Shown: piece by piece, positions 1-6,676 of the stretch
Position numbering within the stretch: the stretch's first letter is position 1
Layout of the letters: the number at the start of each line of letters is the position of its first letter
Notes under the pieces: generated by a model
The model's database searches: none
Seen by the model: only the letters and a program-made list of their open reading frames with translations
What the model was told of the DNA's origin: nothing
Source: Rikenellaceae bacterium
GTDB lineage: Bacteria; Bacteroidota; Bacteroidia; Bacteroidales; Rikenellaceae
Assembly (NCBI GenBank): GCA_015059925.1
Contig: SUZL01000015.1
Coordinates: forward strand, 1-45,700
Reading direction: 5' to 3'
Length of the DNA stretch: 45,700 nt
Made by a program: the position numbers and the translations under genes

Positions 1-92
<92 letters not shown>

Positions 93-96
93 TTCA

Positions 97-127
97 AGCC
101 GAGTCCTAACAAGGGCTCGGTTTTTTT
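97..127 (+). terminator. Intrinsic terminator of the rRNA operon
   Basis: Hairpin with arms CCGAG(tcc) and (gg)CTCGG around a short loop, followed by seven T. It lies immediately after the 5S rRNA. Confidence 0.9.
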
Positions 128-211
128 GTATATGTATGTTAATGGTCAGGCGCGGTCAATAGGCTGATTTTGCTCGGCTTGAATCGGCGGCGACCGCCGA
201 CTGTTATGTTA

Positions 212-253
212 CCCACCCTCCTAAATCCTCCCTCCTGTGAGGGAGGACTTGTT
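212..253. repeat. GC-rich miniature intergenic repeat (copy 1)
   Basis: A self-complementary stretch built on CCTCCCT...AGGGAGG, preceded by CCACCCTCCTAAATCC. The same layout (CCCTCC-tc-GGGAGGGG, then ATTTAGGGGAGGG) recurs in the opposite orientation at 13437-13472, and a related segment lies at 9089-9135. No coding potential. Apart from this repeat and a short GC hairpin near 186-199, I see nothing in 128-284. Confidence 0.55.
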
Positions 254-284
254 ATTTCGGTTAAGGAAGCTATACCTTATTATT

Positions 285-324
285 ATATATAAAACCACCG
301 CAGTCGCGTAGGATTGCGGTGGTT
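285..324 (-). terminator. Probable terminator of the cysteine-dioxygenase-like gene
   Basis: Perfect 10-bp arms AACCACCGCA / TGCGGTGGTT around a 12-nt loop, 20 nt past the stop codon at 344. On the minus strand it is followed by TTTATATATAA, a weak rather than continuous T-run. Confidence 0.65.
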
Positions 325-343
325 ATACTTTTTATGAGGATTT

Positions 344-889
344 TTACTCCTCCACCTCGTAGGTTAGGCCCTGCAGAGCGTCGTCGGAGTAGATGTGGAG
401 GCTGTGGCCCGTGGGCGAGAGACAGGTGATGCGGTGAATGTGGTTGTCGAACTCCCCCGCGCGGCCTACGGAGTAGAGAGATTGAGGAGCTACGACGTGC
501 AGGCGCTGTACCAATCGGGCGCGGCCCTCGCCCGTAGGCTCGAATATCTCGACCTCGAACTCACCATCGGCGAAGTTGTAGGCCGCAAACTGCGGGTGCG
601 AGTGCACGCTGGTGCGGTTGCCCTGCTTCCAGCCCATCACGATCGCCTCCCAGCCCTCAGCCGAGCGGCCGAGGTAGGTACGGCTATAAGCACTCTCGGA
701 GTAGTTGTCGAACGGCTCTAAGCTGTTATCCTTCAGCCACTCAGCGACGTACTCCTTCAGCTCCTCGCCCAGCGAGTTATCTATCTCGCGCGCTGAGCAG
801 ATGTCGATCATCCCCTCGAAAAATCTCTCATAACCCTGCTTTGAGGTCGATTGCTCGTTGAAGCTATCTGCTACGGTGTGTCTCTCCAT
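344..889 (-). CDS. Cysteine dioxygenase type I family cupin
   Basis: 181 residues, a normal length for the family. Cysteine dioxygenases use non-haem iron and O2 to oxidise cysteine to cysteine sulfinate in the cytoplasm. The HSH metal motif is seen at residues 96-98, the later HR histidine at about 152, and SLHIYS at about 163-168, which matches the conserved SLHLYS containing the catalytic tyrosine (here Y167). The start follows a TAnnTTTG box by a short leader, and the gene appears monocistronic with its own terminator. An O2-dependent enzyme is unexpected in a presumed gut anaerobe, so the substrate or oxidant could differ. The family assignment rests on motif spacing, and the substrate is inferred. 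Confidence 0.8.
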   Translation of the reverse strand: MERHTVADSFNEQSTSKQGYERFFEGMIDICSAREIDNSLGEELKEYVAEWLKDNSLEPFDNYSESAYSRTYLGRSAEGWEAIVMGWKQGNRTSVHSHPQFAAYNFADGEFEVEIFEPTGEGRARLVQRLHVVAPQSLYSVGRAGEFDNHIHRITCLSPTGHSLHIYSDDALQGLTYEVEE

Positions 890-905
890 ATGTTTTCGGT
901 TTTTG

Positions 906-913
906 CAAATATA
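906..913 (-). promoter_or_regulatory. -7 element TATATTTG for the CDO-like gene
   Basis: On the minus strand this reads TATATTTG, a match to the Bacteroidota -7 consensus TAnnTTTG. It lies 16 nt upstream of the start codon at 889, giving a leader of about 12 nt. Confidence 0.6.
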
Positions 914-1035
914 GCGAAATCGCTCGGCCCGCAGATTAGTATAAATACCTAATCTTCACCATCTGAACAAGAAAAATTCGCCTCTGCCACAAGATGAGCG
1001 TCTCTTCACAAAACTTGACCGCCATAAAAAATAAA

Positions 1036-1155
1036 GAAGTTGTCTAACAAGGTGATTTTTGCGTTACGCTCGCCCTCAAATGCTCATTTACGCTTCAGTA
1101 AACTGCGCTTTTTCGGGCTTCGCAAGCCTTAAAATCCCTCTTGTTATACAACTCC
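1036..1155 (+). repeat. Structured intergenic element, copy A (sense orientation +)
   Basis: A ~120-nt imperfect palindrome. The outer arms are GTTGT (1039-1043) and ACAAC (1048-1052 plus 100), then AACAAG/CTTGTT and GATTTT/AAAATC. Inside are a TTTAC/GTAAA hairpin and a GGCTT/AAGCC hairpin. It aligns along its whole length with 3575-3698 (reverse strand) and 19351-19477. A terminator hairpin begins 6 nt downstream on the same strand. Unlike the other copies, no gene lies directly upstream in its sense direction. It sits antisense to the 3' flank of rplS. Confidence 0.85.
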
Positions 1156-1160
1156 AAACG

Positions 1161-1203
1161 AAAAGGGCTGTCGCAGCATAACTTGTTGGACAGCCCCTTT
1201 TTT
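1161..1203. terminator. Bidirectional intrinsic terminator (rplS / element A)
   Basis: Arms AAAAGGGCTGTC and GACAGCCCCTTTT (one bulged C) around a 16-nt loop. The plus strand ends in a T-run. On the minus strand, which is the rplS transcript, the hairpin is followed by CCCTTTTCG. It lies 21 nt past the rplS stop codon. Confidence 0.8.
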
Positions 1204-1224
1204 GAACCGCAGTAGTAACGCGTA

Positions 1225-1593
1225 CTACTTTGAAATGCGACGCTCCTTGATACGAGCCTTCTTACCGGTAAGGTTACGCAGGTAGTAGATACGTGCGCGA
1301 CGTACAACACCATACTTGTTAACCTCGATGTGGTCGATGTGAGGAGAGTAGAGGGGGAAGATACGCTCAACGCCTACGCCGTTAGAGATCTTACGGATGG
1401 TAAACATCTTGGTCTTGCCCGTACCCTTGATCTGGATAACTACACCACGGAAGCTCTGCAAGCGCTCCTTGTTACCCTCGACAATACGGTAAGTTACGGT
1501 GATCGTGTCACCTGCACCAAACTGAGGCACGTCGGCATCAGTCTTGGGCCACATCTGCTCGTTCACGAGCTTAATGATTGCATCTTTGTTCAT
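1225..1593 (-). CDS. rplS: 50S ribosomal protein L19
   Basis: 122 residues, the usual L19 length. L19 sits at the 30S-50S interface of the large subunit. The sequence carries L19 hallmarks: the [13 protein letters not shown] strand, [12 protein letters not shown], the [21 protein letters not shown] core and the basic C-terminal [15 protein letters not shown]. It is transcribed alone behind a ~150-nt leader, with a TAnnTTTG promoter at 1744-1751 and a terminator at 1161-1203. It is not linked here to trmD, rimM or rpsP, which are its partners in Proteobacteria. rimM and rpsP are about 26 kb away in this window. Confidence 0.98.
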   Translation of the reverse strand: MNKDAIIKLVNEQMWPKTDADVPQFGAGDTITVTYRIVEGNKERLQSFRGVVIQIKGTGKTKMFTIRKISNGVGVERIFPLYSPHIDHIEVNKYGVVRRARIYYLRNLTGKKARIKERRISK

Positions 1594-1740
1594 TGTTGCA
1601 ACAAATATTAAAAATTAGTCGTTCAACATTATCGCTGCGCAGGTTTACCATACTGCCCATTGGCTCATAATCCTCGGTCGCGGTGCCTTGCGACACCAGA
1701 CCATTATAACCTTACGCCCAATATAAGAGGTTGATACGGA
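1594..1740 (-). promoter_or_regulatory. Long structured 5' leader of rplS
   Basis: About 145 nt separate the predicted transcription start from the rplS start codon, far longer than most leaders here (about 10-50 nt). The minus strand holds a GGTGTCGCAAGGCACC hairpin and further complementary segments, e.g. ATTGGGC and GCCAATGG-type stretches. A ribosomal-protein autoregulatory leader is possible. I cannot fold it or match it to a known family here. Confidence 0.4.
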
Positions 1741-1743
1741 GTG

Positions 1744-1751
1744 CAAAGGTA
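1744..1751 (-). promoter_or_regulatory. -7 element TACCTTTG for rplS
   Basis: Minus-strand TACCTTTG matches TAnnTTTG. It is the only such box between rplS and the gene ending at 1828. Confidence 0.65.
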
Positions 1752-1827
1752 CACCAATAAATTAAAAAAACAAAATTGTGAGTTCAAAATTAGCCACTTA
1801 CGGCCGAAAAAGCCCTTTTCTGCGAGG

Positions 1828-2823
1828 TTACATCACGCTCAGCAGAACCATATTTGCTGCCGCCGCGAGGAGCATCAGGCGGTAGAGCATCTCGGTGAAG
1901 CTAACGCCCATACGCACGAAGATCAGCGGAATGAGCATCGCCGCCGGCATTGCCACAATCGCGAAGAGCGTAGCCGTTGCGCTCGGCAGGAAGAACATCC
2001 CGACCGACGTGAGTAGCAGCAGGGCGTTGAAGCGCATCATCGCGCGCGAGCGAACCTTAAGCGAGTATTTGTCCGATATGATCAGCGTTATTGAGCAGAG
2101 CGACATCACAATCAGCACGCCCAAAAGGATGATGCCTGCGGGGTTGATTGTACTGAAGAAGCTGAACTCGCTCGGCGTGAGCATCGAGGTGTAGAGCTCG
2201 TCGATCGGCGTGAGGAATCCGTTACCCGCGCACCAGCTCCAATAGCTCACCGACAGCAGCGGGAAGGCGAGGCTTGAGGTGCAGACCACCCAGTGTCGCC
2301 ACGAGCTGCGAACGATGAGAACCAGCAGAGGCATAGCCGCATAGAGCAGCGCCGTAGGTGCCACGACCAGAGGCAGAAGACCGTAGTAGAGCATTGCGAG
2401 CGAGAGGTCGCTGAAGCTGTCCGAACGCATCACAAAACGGTGTATGTACTTCGTGGCCAGCATCATAATCACCAGCGCGGCGGCCGAGAGCAGCATCTCG
2501 CCGCTGACCATTATGGCCGCTGCCGTTATCGCCACAATCGGGATTGCCATCAGCGTGTAGGCGGGGTAGAGCGAATACTGCGTGCCGTAGCTGCCCGCGC
2601 CCATACTTGCGAAGAAGAGCACGACGGCCCAGATGAGGGCCGAGAGCGTCGGTACCGAGCCTTGCAGATTTTGCAGAATTGCACCTATGGGGGTGTCGGT
2701 GTTGGGCATCAGCTCATCGCCTGCGGGCATCATAACGGCGCGCAGCGTCGTAACCGCCACGATGATGATCAGCGTGATGGTCAGGTCGAAGATTCGATGT
2801 CGTACAACTCTTTTTTTTGCCAT
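1828..2823 (-). CDS. Polytopic membrane protein of unknown function
   Basis: 331 residues starting at MAKKRVVRHRIFDLT. An upstream in-frame ATG at 3027 is rejected because it would run through the divergent rnhB promoter and the rnhB gene. About eight or nine hydrophobic segments follow a short basic N-terminus, e.g. ITLIIIVAVTTL, ALIWAVVLFFASMG, ALVIMMLA and the C-terminal LMLLAAAANMVLLSVM, so it is an inner-membrane protein. I do not recognise catalytic motifs. It resembles the Bacteroidota-specific uncharacterised polytopic proteins annotated as DUF6427, but I am not sure of that. It is transcribed divergently from rnhB. Confidence 0.8.
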   Translation of the reverse strand: MAKKRVVRHRIFDLTITLIIIVAVTTLRAVMMPAGDELMPNTDTPIGAILQNLQGSVPTLSALIWAVVLFFASMGAGSYGTQYSLYPAYTLMAIPIVAITAAAIMVSGEMLLSAAALVIMMLATKYIHRFVMRSDSFSDLSLAMLYYGLLPLVVAPTALLYAAMPLLVLIVRSSWRHWVVCTSSLAFPLLSVSYWSWCAGNGFLTPIDELYTSMLTPSEFSFFSTINPAGIILLGVLIVMSLCSITLIISDKYSLKVRSRAMMRFNALLLLTSVGMFFLPSATATLFAIVAMPAAMLIPLIFVRMGVSFTEMLYRLMLLAAAANMVLLSVM

Positions 2824-2852
2824 AATCCTTTTTCGGGGCTCTACTCCGACCA

Positions 2853-2860
2853 CAAAAATA
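2853..2860 (-). promoter_or_regulatory. -7 element TATTTTTG for the membrane-protein gene
   Basis: Minus-strand TATTTTTG lies 29 nt upstream of the start codon at 2823. It is back-to-back with the rnhB promoter at 2893-2900. Confidence 0.55.
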
Positions 2861-2892
2861 CGAAAAAAGAGCGCAACGCGAGAAAATATTTG

Positions 2893-2900
2893 TAACTTTG
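2893..2900 (+). promoter_or_regulatory. -7 element TAACTTTG for rnhB, giving an almost leaderless transcript
   Basis: TAACTTTG ends 7 nt before the rnhB ATG at 2908. Because the -7 box ends about 4-7 nt before the transcription start, the mRNA would begin at or within about 4 nt of the start codon. Confidence 0.6.
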
Positions 2901-2907
2901 TTTCGCT

Positions 2908-3504
2908 ATGTTGGAAAATTGCTATCAACACGAACTCTTGGAGGCCGGTTGCGACGAGGCGGGCCGAGGCTGTCTGGCGGGCAGCGTCTTTGCTGCGGCG
3001 GTTATCCTGCCGCCCGATTTCTCGCATCCGTTGCTCAACGACTCGAAGCAGATGACTGAGCGTCAGCGCAATATCCTGCGCGAGGTTATCGAGCGCGAGG
3101 CTGTGGCGTGGGCTGTGGCGGAGGTTGCGGCGGCACGCATCGACGAGATCAACATCCTGCGCGCCTCGATCGAGGGTATGAACATCGCGGCCGAGAGCCT
3201 AAAGGTGAAGCCTGAATTTTTGGCCATCGACGGCAATCGTTTCACGTCGCGCTCGGGCCTGCCCTACAAGTGCATCGTCAAGGGCGACGGCAAGTATGCC
3301 AACATCGCCGCCGCATCGGTGCTGGCCAAGACTCACCGCGACGAGTATATGATGCGTCTGCACGAGGAGTATCCCCAATATCGCTGGGACTCAAACAAAG
3401 GCTATCCCACGAAGGATCACCGACTTGCGATAAGGGAATTTGGCCTAACGCCCTATCATCGCCTTTCTTTCAACCATCTCGAAGGCCAGATGGAACTTTT
3501 CTAA
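2908..3504 (+). CDS. rnhB: Ribonuclease HII
   Basis: 198 residues, typical for bacterial RNase HII, which cleaves RNA in RNA-DNA hybrids and removes misincorporated ribonucleotides. The DEAGRG motif at residues 17-22 supplies the first acidic ligands (D17, E18). LNDSKQMTERQR, the LAIDGN strand, and VLAKTHRDEYM with the family's SxxAKxxRD-type helix follow. The GYPTKDHRLAIREFG and HRLSF segments complete the C-terminus. It is monocistronic, with a bidirectional terminator 35 nt downstream. Confidence 0.97.
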   Translation: MLENCYQHELLEAGCDEAGRGCLAGSVFAAAVILPPDFSHPLLNDSKQMTERQRNILREVIEREAVAWAVAEVAAARIDEINILRASIEGMNIAAESLKVKPEFLAIDGNRFTSRSGLPYKCIVKGDGKYANIAAASVLAKTHRDEYMMRLHEEYPQYRWDSNKGYPTKDHRLAIREFGLTPYHRLSFNHLEGQMELF

Positions 3505-3539
3505 AAACTCATTCTACGAATTTTTGTGTTTTTATATAA

Positions 3540-3570
3540 AAAAGCCACCCTGTTTTGCGGGGTGGCTTTT
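3540..3570. terminator. Bidirectional intrinsic terminator (rnhB / VOC operon)
   Basis: Arms AAAAGCCACCC and GGGGTGGCTTTT, with T-rich flanks on both strands, lie between the convergent rnhB and the VOC-cupin operon. On the minus strand it directly follows element copy B. Confidence 0.85.
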
Positions 3571-3574
3571 CTCA

Positions 3575-3698
3575 AAAAGTTGTATAACAAGAACTAATTT
3601 TAGGCCGCGCGCAGCCCGAAAAAGCGGAGCTTACTTAGACGTAAATGAGCATTTTGAGGGCAAGCGAAACGCCAAATTAGCCTTGTTTGACAACTTTT
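3575..3698 (-). repeat. Structured intergenic element, copy B (sense orientation -)
   Basis: Reverse-strand counterpart of copies A and C. Outer arms AAAAGTTGT/ACAACTTTT are followed by AACAAG/CTTGTT. The inner arm changed to CTAATTT/AAATTAG, against GATTTT/AAAATC in copy A, so pairing is kept. The first bases of its terminal stem overlap the stop codon of the VOC gene (3697-3699), and a terminator follows 4 nt after the element on the minus strand. Confidence 0.85.
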
Positions 3699-4008
3699 AT
3701 TTGAATTCGTTGAACTCAATGGCGATACCCTCCTCCTCGACGAACGAGAGAATCATATTGCCCATATCGAAGGGACCGAACAGCACCTTCGCATCCTTGA
3801 TAGCCTCCTCCATATTGGGCACGGCGTATGCGATGTGGCCCTGCGAGGTTACCAACTCGGGCAGCGGTGAATCGGGCTCGAAGTAGAGGAACTCGATCTT
3901 ATTGGGGCTCTGCGAGCAATCGGTGATATGAACCTTCAGCGGCTCAACATAGATCATACCATCCATCTTCTCTTTGAGGATGATACCGACGTGGTTAAAT
4001 GTTCTCAT
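3697..4008 (-). CDS. VOC (glyoxalase/bleomycin-resistance fold) superfamily protein
   Basis: 103 residues. The N-terminal FNHVGIIL and the later GHIAYAVPNMEEAIKDA are the paired beta-alpha-beta signatures of the vicinal oxygen chelate fold. The two histidines (about residues 6 and 58) and the C-terminal glutamate in GIAIEFNEF are candidate metal ligands. Family members are metal-dependent epimerases, lyases or dioxygenases, and the substrate is unknown. It lies 71 nt downstream of the lyxose-isomerase-like cupin on the same strand, so a joint sugar-related function is likely. Its stop codon overlaps element copy B. Confidence 0.75.
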   Translation of the reverse strand: MRTFNHVGIILKEKMDGMIYVEPLKVHITDCSQSPNKIEFLYFEPDSPLPELVTSQGHIAYAVPNMEEAIKDAKVLFGPFDMGNMILSFVEEEGIAIEFNEFK

Positions 4009-4079
4009 AACGATATATCTATTATAAAGTTTTCAATGTTATCGTGCTGGCGGCCCATCATATGGCCGCACTCCGTTGC

Positions 4080-4661
4080 CTACAAACTCGCATCGGGGTT
4101 GGTGAAGCGCAGGCCGTCGTTGTCGTGGAAGGTGCCGTACTCGGTAACCACAGCTCCCTCGTCGCCAGCCATCAGGAAGTGGCGGCTCTCAATCTGCTGC
4201 AGGGCGCTAATATCTCCCACCTTCATAATATGAAAATTGCTCACAGTGATGAACTTATCCTTCTGGCTCTCGGGCAGCGCGGGCGGGTTGGGCGTAGGCT
4301 CGCCGATGCCGAAGTTGTAAACCCATCCGTTGCGTACCTGCCAACTCTCGTGCTTAGCGGCGTAGGCCGAGGGGACGTGATAGTGCTCGACGATCATCTG
4401 GTTGGGCAGCAGATAGATCTCGTGGCCGAAGTAGCGGTACTCGGGGTTGTTGATCCAGAACACACCGCCCATTCCGACGTGCTCGAAGTCGCCCAGACCG
4501 AAGTCGTTTACCCAGAAATTCTCCTCAAGGAAGGGCGTGAAGGGGATTCCGTAGTGCTCGAACATATCGAGGAAAGCCTTCTTCGCAACATCCTCGTTGA
4601 ACTTGCCGTCGGTATAGTAGTCGGCATTTGTGTACTTTTTAGTGTAAGGTGTCTGTGCCAT
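4080..4661 (-). CDS. D-lyxose ketol-isomerase-like cupin protein
   Basis: 193 residues. The core aligns by eye with the bacillary D-lyxose isomerase family (YdaE type): EIYLLPNQMIVEHYH, then KHESW, then RHFLMAGDEGAVVTE, keeping the two histidines of EHYH, the glutamate of HESW and the later histidine as the expected metal site. Those enzymes interconvert aldoses and ketoses (D-lyxose/D-xylulose, D-mannose/D-fructose). Here the N-terminal extension FNEDVAKKAFLDMFEHYGI and the C-terminal HDNDGLRFTNP are additional. It is first in an operon with the VOC gene. The isomerase role is inferred from the fold and ligands, and the sugar is unknown. Confidence 0.7.
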   Translation of the reverse strand: MAQTPYTKKYTNADYYTDGKFNEDVAKKAFLDMFEHYGIPFTPFLEENFWVNDFGLGDFEHVGMGGVFWINNPEYRYFGHEIYLLPNQMIVEHYHVPSAYAAKHESWQVRNGWVYNFGIGEPTPNPPALPESQKDKFITVSNFHIMKVGDISALQQIESRHFLMAGDEGAVVTEYGTFHDNDGLRFTNPDASL

Positions 4662-4689
4662 AATTTTTCGGTTTGCGTTTAGAGTTTCT

Positions 4690-4697
4690 CAAATTTA
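4690..4697 (-). promoter_or_regulatory. -7 element TAAATTTG for the cupin-VOC operon
   Basis: Minus-strand TAAATTTG lies 28 nt upstream of the start codon at 4661. Confidence 0.55.
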
Positions 4698-4791
4698 ACA
4701 GATATTTTTCACTTCTGCAACCCTCGGCTGCGGAAAAAGCGCGGGCGCGTAGAAAAAAAGTCGCCGAGGGGGTAAAATCGGAATATTTTTT

Positions 4792-4799
4792 TACCTTTG
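4792..4799 (+). promoter_or_regulatory. -7 element TACCTTTG for surE
   Basis: TACCTTTG after an A/T-rich stretch, 44 nt upstream of the surE start codon. Confidence 0.6.
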
Positions 4800-4843
4800 T
4801 ATGTGGAGAGGTGCAGCCTCACCCTTAGCCACGATTATAGAAT

Positions 4844-5626
4844 ATGCAGAAGCAGAAAAGATTGATACTTGTAACCAACGACGACGGTTATCAGGCTCGC
4901 GGATTCGCTGCCGCAGTGGAGCTGGCGCGCGAGTTCGGCGATGTCATTGCCGTAGCCCCCGCCACGCCGCAGAGCGGCCGCTCGCAAGCCATCACCTTCG
5001 GTGAGCCCCTCTATCTGGATAAGCGCCACGAGGAGGAGGGCCTCGAGATCTACTCCTTCACGGGCACGCCCGTCGATTGCGTCAAGATCGCCTTCGACCA
5101 CCTGCTGCTCGACCGCAAGGTCGATCTGGTGATTTCGGGTATCAATCACGGCTCGAACGCCGCCATCAACGTCCTCTATTCGGGCACGATGGGTGCCGCT
5201 ATCGAGGGTAGCTTCTACGGTATTCCCGCCGTCGGATTGTCGCTCACGGACCACTCGCCCGATGCCGATTTCACGGCCGCTAAGGAGTATGGCCGCCGCA
5301 TTGTTCAGTCGGTTTTGGAGAGCGAGCGGGAGGATCACGGCCCGCTGTGCCTGAATGTGAATGTGCCCGATATTCCGCTCGTCGAGATTCGCGGCCTTCG
5401 CATCTGCCGCCAGTGCCGAGGCCTCTGGCGCGAGGAGTTCTTTCCACGCGAGACACCCAACGGCCGCCGTTACTTCTGGCTCACGGGTGCCTTTAACAAC
5501 TACGAGCCCGATGCCCCCGAGACCGACGAGTGGGCGCTTCGCAACGGCTACGTCGCCGTTGTCCCCGTGCAGATTGATATGACGGCCTATGATTATATGC
5601 CCTATTTGGAGCGGATTTTGAAATAA
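4844..5626 (+). CDS. surE: 5'/3'-nucleotidase SurE
   Basis: 260 residues. SurE is a metal-dependent cytoplasmic phosphatase for nucleoside monophosphates. The N-terminal LVTNDDGYQARG supplies the aspartate pair (D13, D14) of the metal site, APATPQSGRSQAIT the conserved SG serine, and LVISGINHGSNAAINVLYSGTMGAAIEG the conserved NxGxN loop. The C-terminal region (NNYEPDAPETDEWALRNGYVAVVPVQ) is complete. It is followed at 30 nt by a two-component system and may be co-transcribed with it. Confidence 0.96.
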   Translation: MQKQKRLILVTNDDGYQARGFAAAVELAREFGDVIAVAPATPQSGRSQAITFGEPLYLDKRHEEEGLEIYSFTGTPVDCVKIAFDHLLLDRKVDLVISGINHGSNAAINVLYSGTMGAAIEGSFYGIPAVGLSLTDHSPDADFTAAKEYGRRIVQSVLESEREDHGPLCLNVNVPDIPLVEIRGLRICRQCRGLWREEFFPRETPNGRRYFWLTGAFNNYEPDAPETDEWALRNGYVAVVPVQIDMTAYDYMPYLERILK

Positions 5627-5630
5627 ACCC

Positions 5631-5651
5631 GAGCGCGGTCGCGTCGCGCTC
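5631..5651 (+). other. GC-rich hairpin just upstream of the histidine-kinase start codon
   Basis: GAGCGCG and CGCGCTC arms (5631-5637 and 5645-5651) are followed by A-residues and the ATG at 5657. There is no T-run on the plus strand, so it is not a terminator for surE. It would sit 5 nt before the start codon and could limit translation of the kinase. Confidence 0.4.
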
Positions 5652-5656
5652 AAAAA

Positions 5657-6676
5657 ATGATAATGCTTATGATGATCAGATTCTTGCTTTACCTTGCAAT
5701 CATCATCCAGTTCATCGCTATGTACTACGCCGTACGATTGGTGCGTGCCACGAAGTACAACTCGATCTGGATACTCTTTATCATTGGCTTTATGGTGCTT
5801 GCCGCCGAGCGATTGTTGCAACTCTGGACCGACTACGGCCATCCCGTACCTGTGGAGATGATGGTGTGGTTCGACATTGTGGTTTCGGTCTGCATCTCGG
5901 TGGGTATGGTGCTTCTGGATCGCCTCTTCGACTATATCGACCGCCTCAATCGCAGTCGTCAGATGACCGACAAACGCATCCTCACGGCCGTACTGCGTGC
6001 CGAGGAGAAGAGCCGCGCCAACTTCTCGAAGGAGTTGCACGACGGTCTGGGCCCTCTGCTCTCGTCGGCCAAGATCTCGCTCTCGGCCCTCTCGCGCGAC
6101 GAGATGAGCGACGAGCGACGCGAGATCTTCAACAATACGCTCTACGTCGTGGATGAGGCGCTGCGTTCGCTGCGCGAGATTTCGAACAACCTCTCGCCCC
6201 ACGTTCTGACCGACTTCGGCCTTGCGCGCGGCATCCGCAACTTTATCGATCGCTCGCAGGCGCTACACAACGTGAAGCTCTCGTTCGCTACCAACCTGCG
6301 TGGCGAGCGCTACAATACCGACATCGAGGTTATTATGTACCGCGTTGTGTGCGAGCTTGTTACCAACTCGCTCAAGCACTCGGGCTGCAGCGAGATACGC
6401 CTTTCGCTCTCGGCATCGGGCGACCTTTTGGAGTTGCAATATACGGACAATGGCCGCGGCTTCAATCCGCAGGCTATGATGGATTGCGGTATGGGCCTCT
6501 CGAACATCAATTCGCGCATCAACTCCCTCAATGGCGAGTTCGACATACGCTCCTCGAAGGGCAAGGGAATGACCGCCACCGTCAAAGTGAATGTTCGCGG
6601 TGCGGCGCGCCCGAACACCCGCCCTGCGGCAATTGACGAGGAGCGCCCCAAACGTAAAAACCGCCGTCAGCAATGA
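5657..6676 (+). CDS. Membrane sensor histidine kinase, NarX/HisKA_3 type
   Basis: 339 residues. Three hydrophobic segments (about 4-26, 36-53 and 68-88) with almost no periplasmic domain suggest intramembrane sensing. The dimerisation helix holds the phospho-acceptor in KELHDGLGPLL (H128), the HisKA_3 signature. The ATP-binding domain shows the N-box ELVTNSLKHSG, then DNGRGF and GMGLSNINSRI. The C-terminal tail is basic (ERPKRKNRRQQ). The stop codon overlaps the start of the response regulator (ATGA), so the pair is translationally coupled. The signal is unknown. Confidence 0.92.
   Translation: MIMLMMIRFLLYLAIIIQFIAMYYAVRLVRATKYNSIWILFIIGFMVLAAERLLQLWTDYGHPVPVEMMVWFDIVVSVCISVGMVLLDRLFDYIDRLNRSRQMTDKRILTAVLRAEEKSRANFSKELHDGLGPLLSSAKISLSALSRDEMSDERREIFNNTLYVVDEALRSLREISNNLSPHVLTDFGLARGIRNFIDRSQALHNVKLSFATNLRGERYNTDIEVIMYRVVCELVTNSLKHSGCSEIRLSLSASGDLLELQYTDNGRGFNPQAMMDCGMGLSNINSRINSLNGEFDIRSSKGKGMTATVKVNVRGAARPNTRPAAIDEERPKRKNRRQQ

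Noticed and set aside
1036..1155. Element copies A-D interpreted as an ordinary MITE
   Set aside because: The terminal bases differ between copies but remain paired, no target-site duplications are visible, and orientation is constant relative to terminators. A MITE origin is not excluded, but it does not explain these features.
1225..1370. Additional small frame overlapping rplS on the same strand (extending to 1095)
   Set aside because: It overlaps a highly conserved ribosomal gene and runs through its terminator.
5631..5651. Hairpin after surE considered as an intrinsic terminator
   Set aside because: On the plus strand it is followed by A residues and the kinase start codon, not by T. 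It is listed as a leader hairpin instead.
4835..6202. 455-codon open frame on the minus strand opposite surE and the histidine kinase
   Set aside because: It lies antisense to two well-supported genes, its translation is rich in H, R and Q with no domain, and it reflects GC-rich third-position bias of the true frame.
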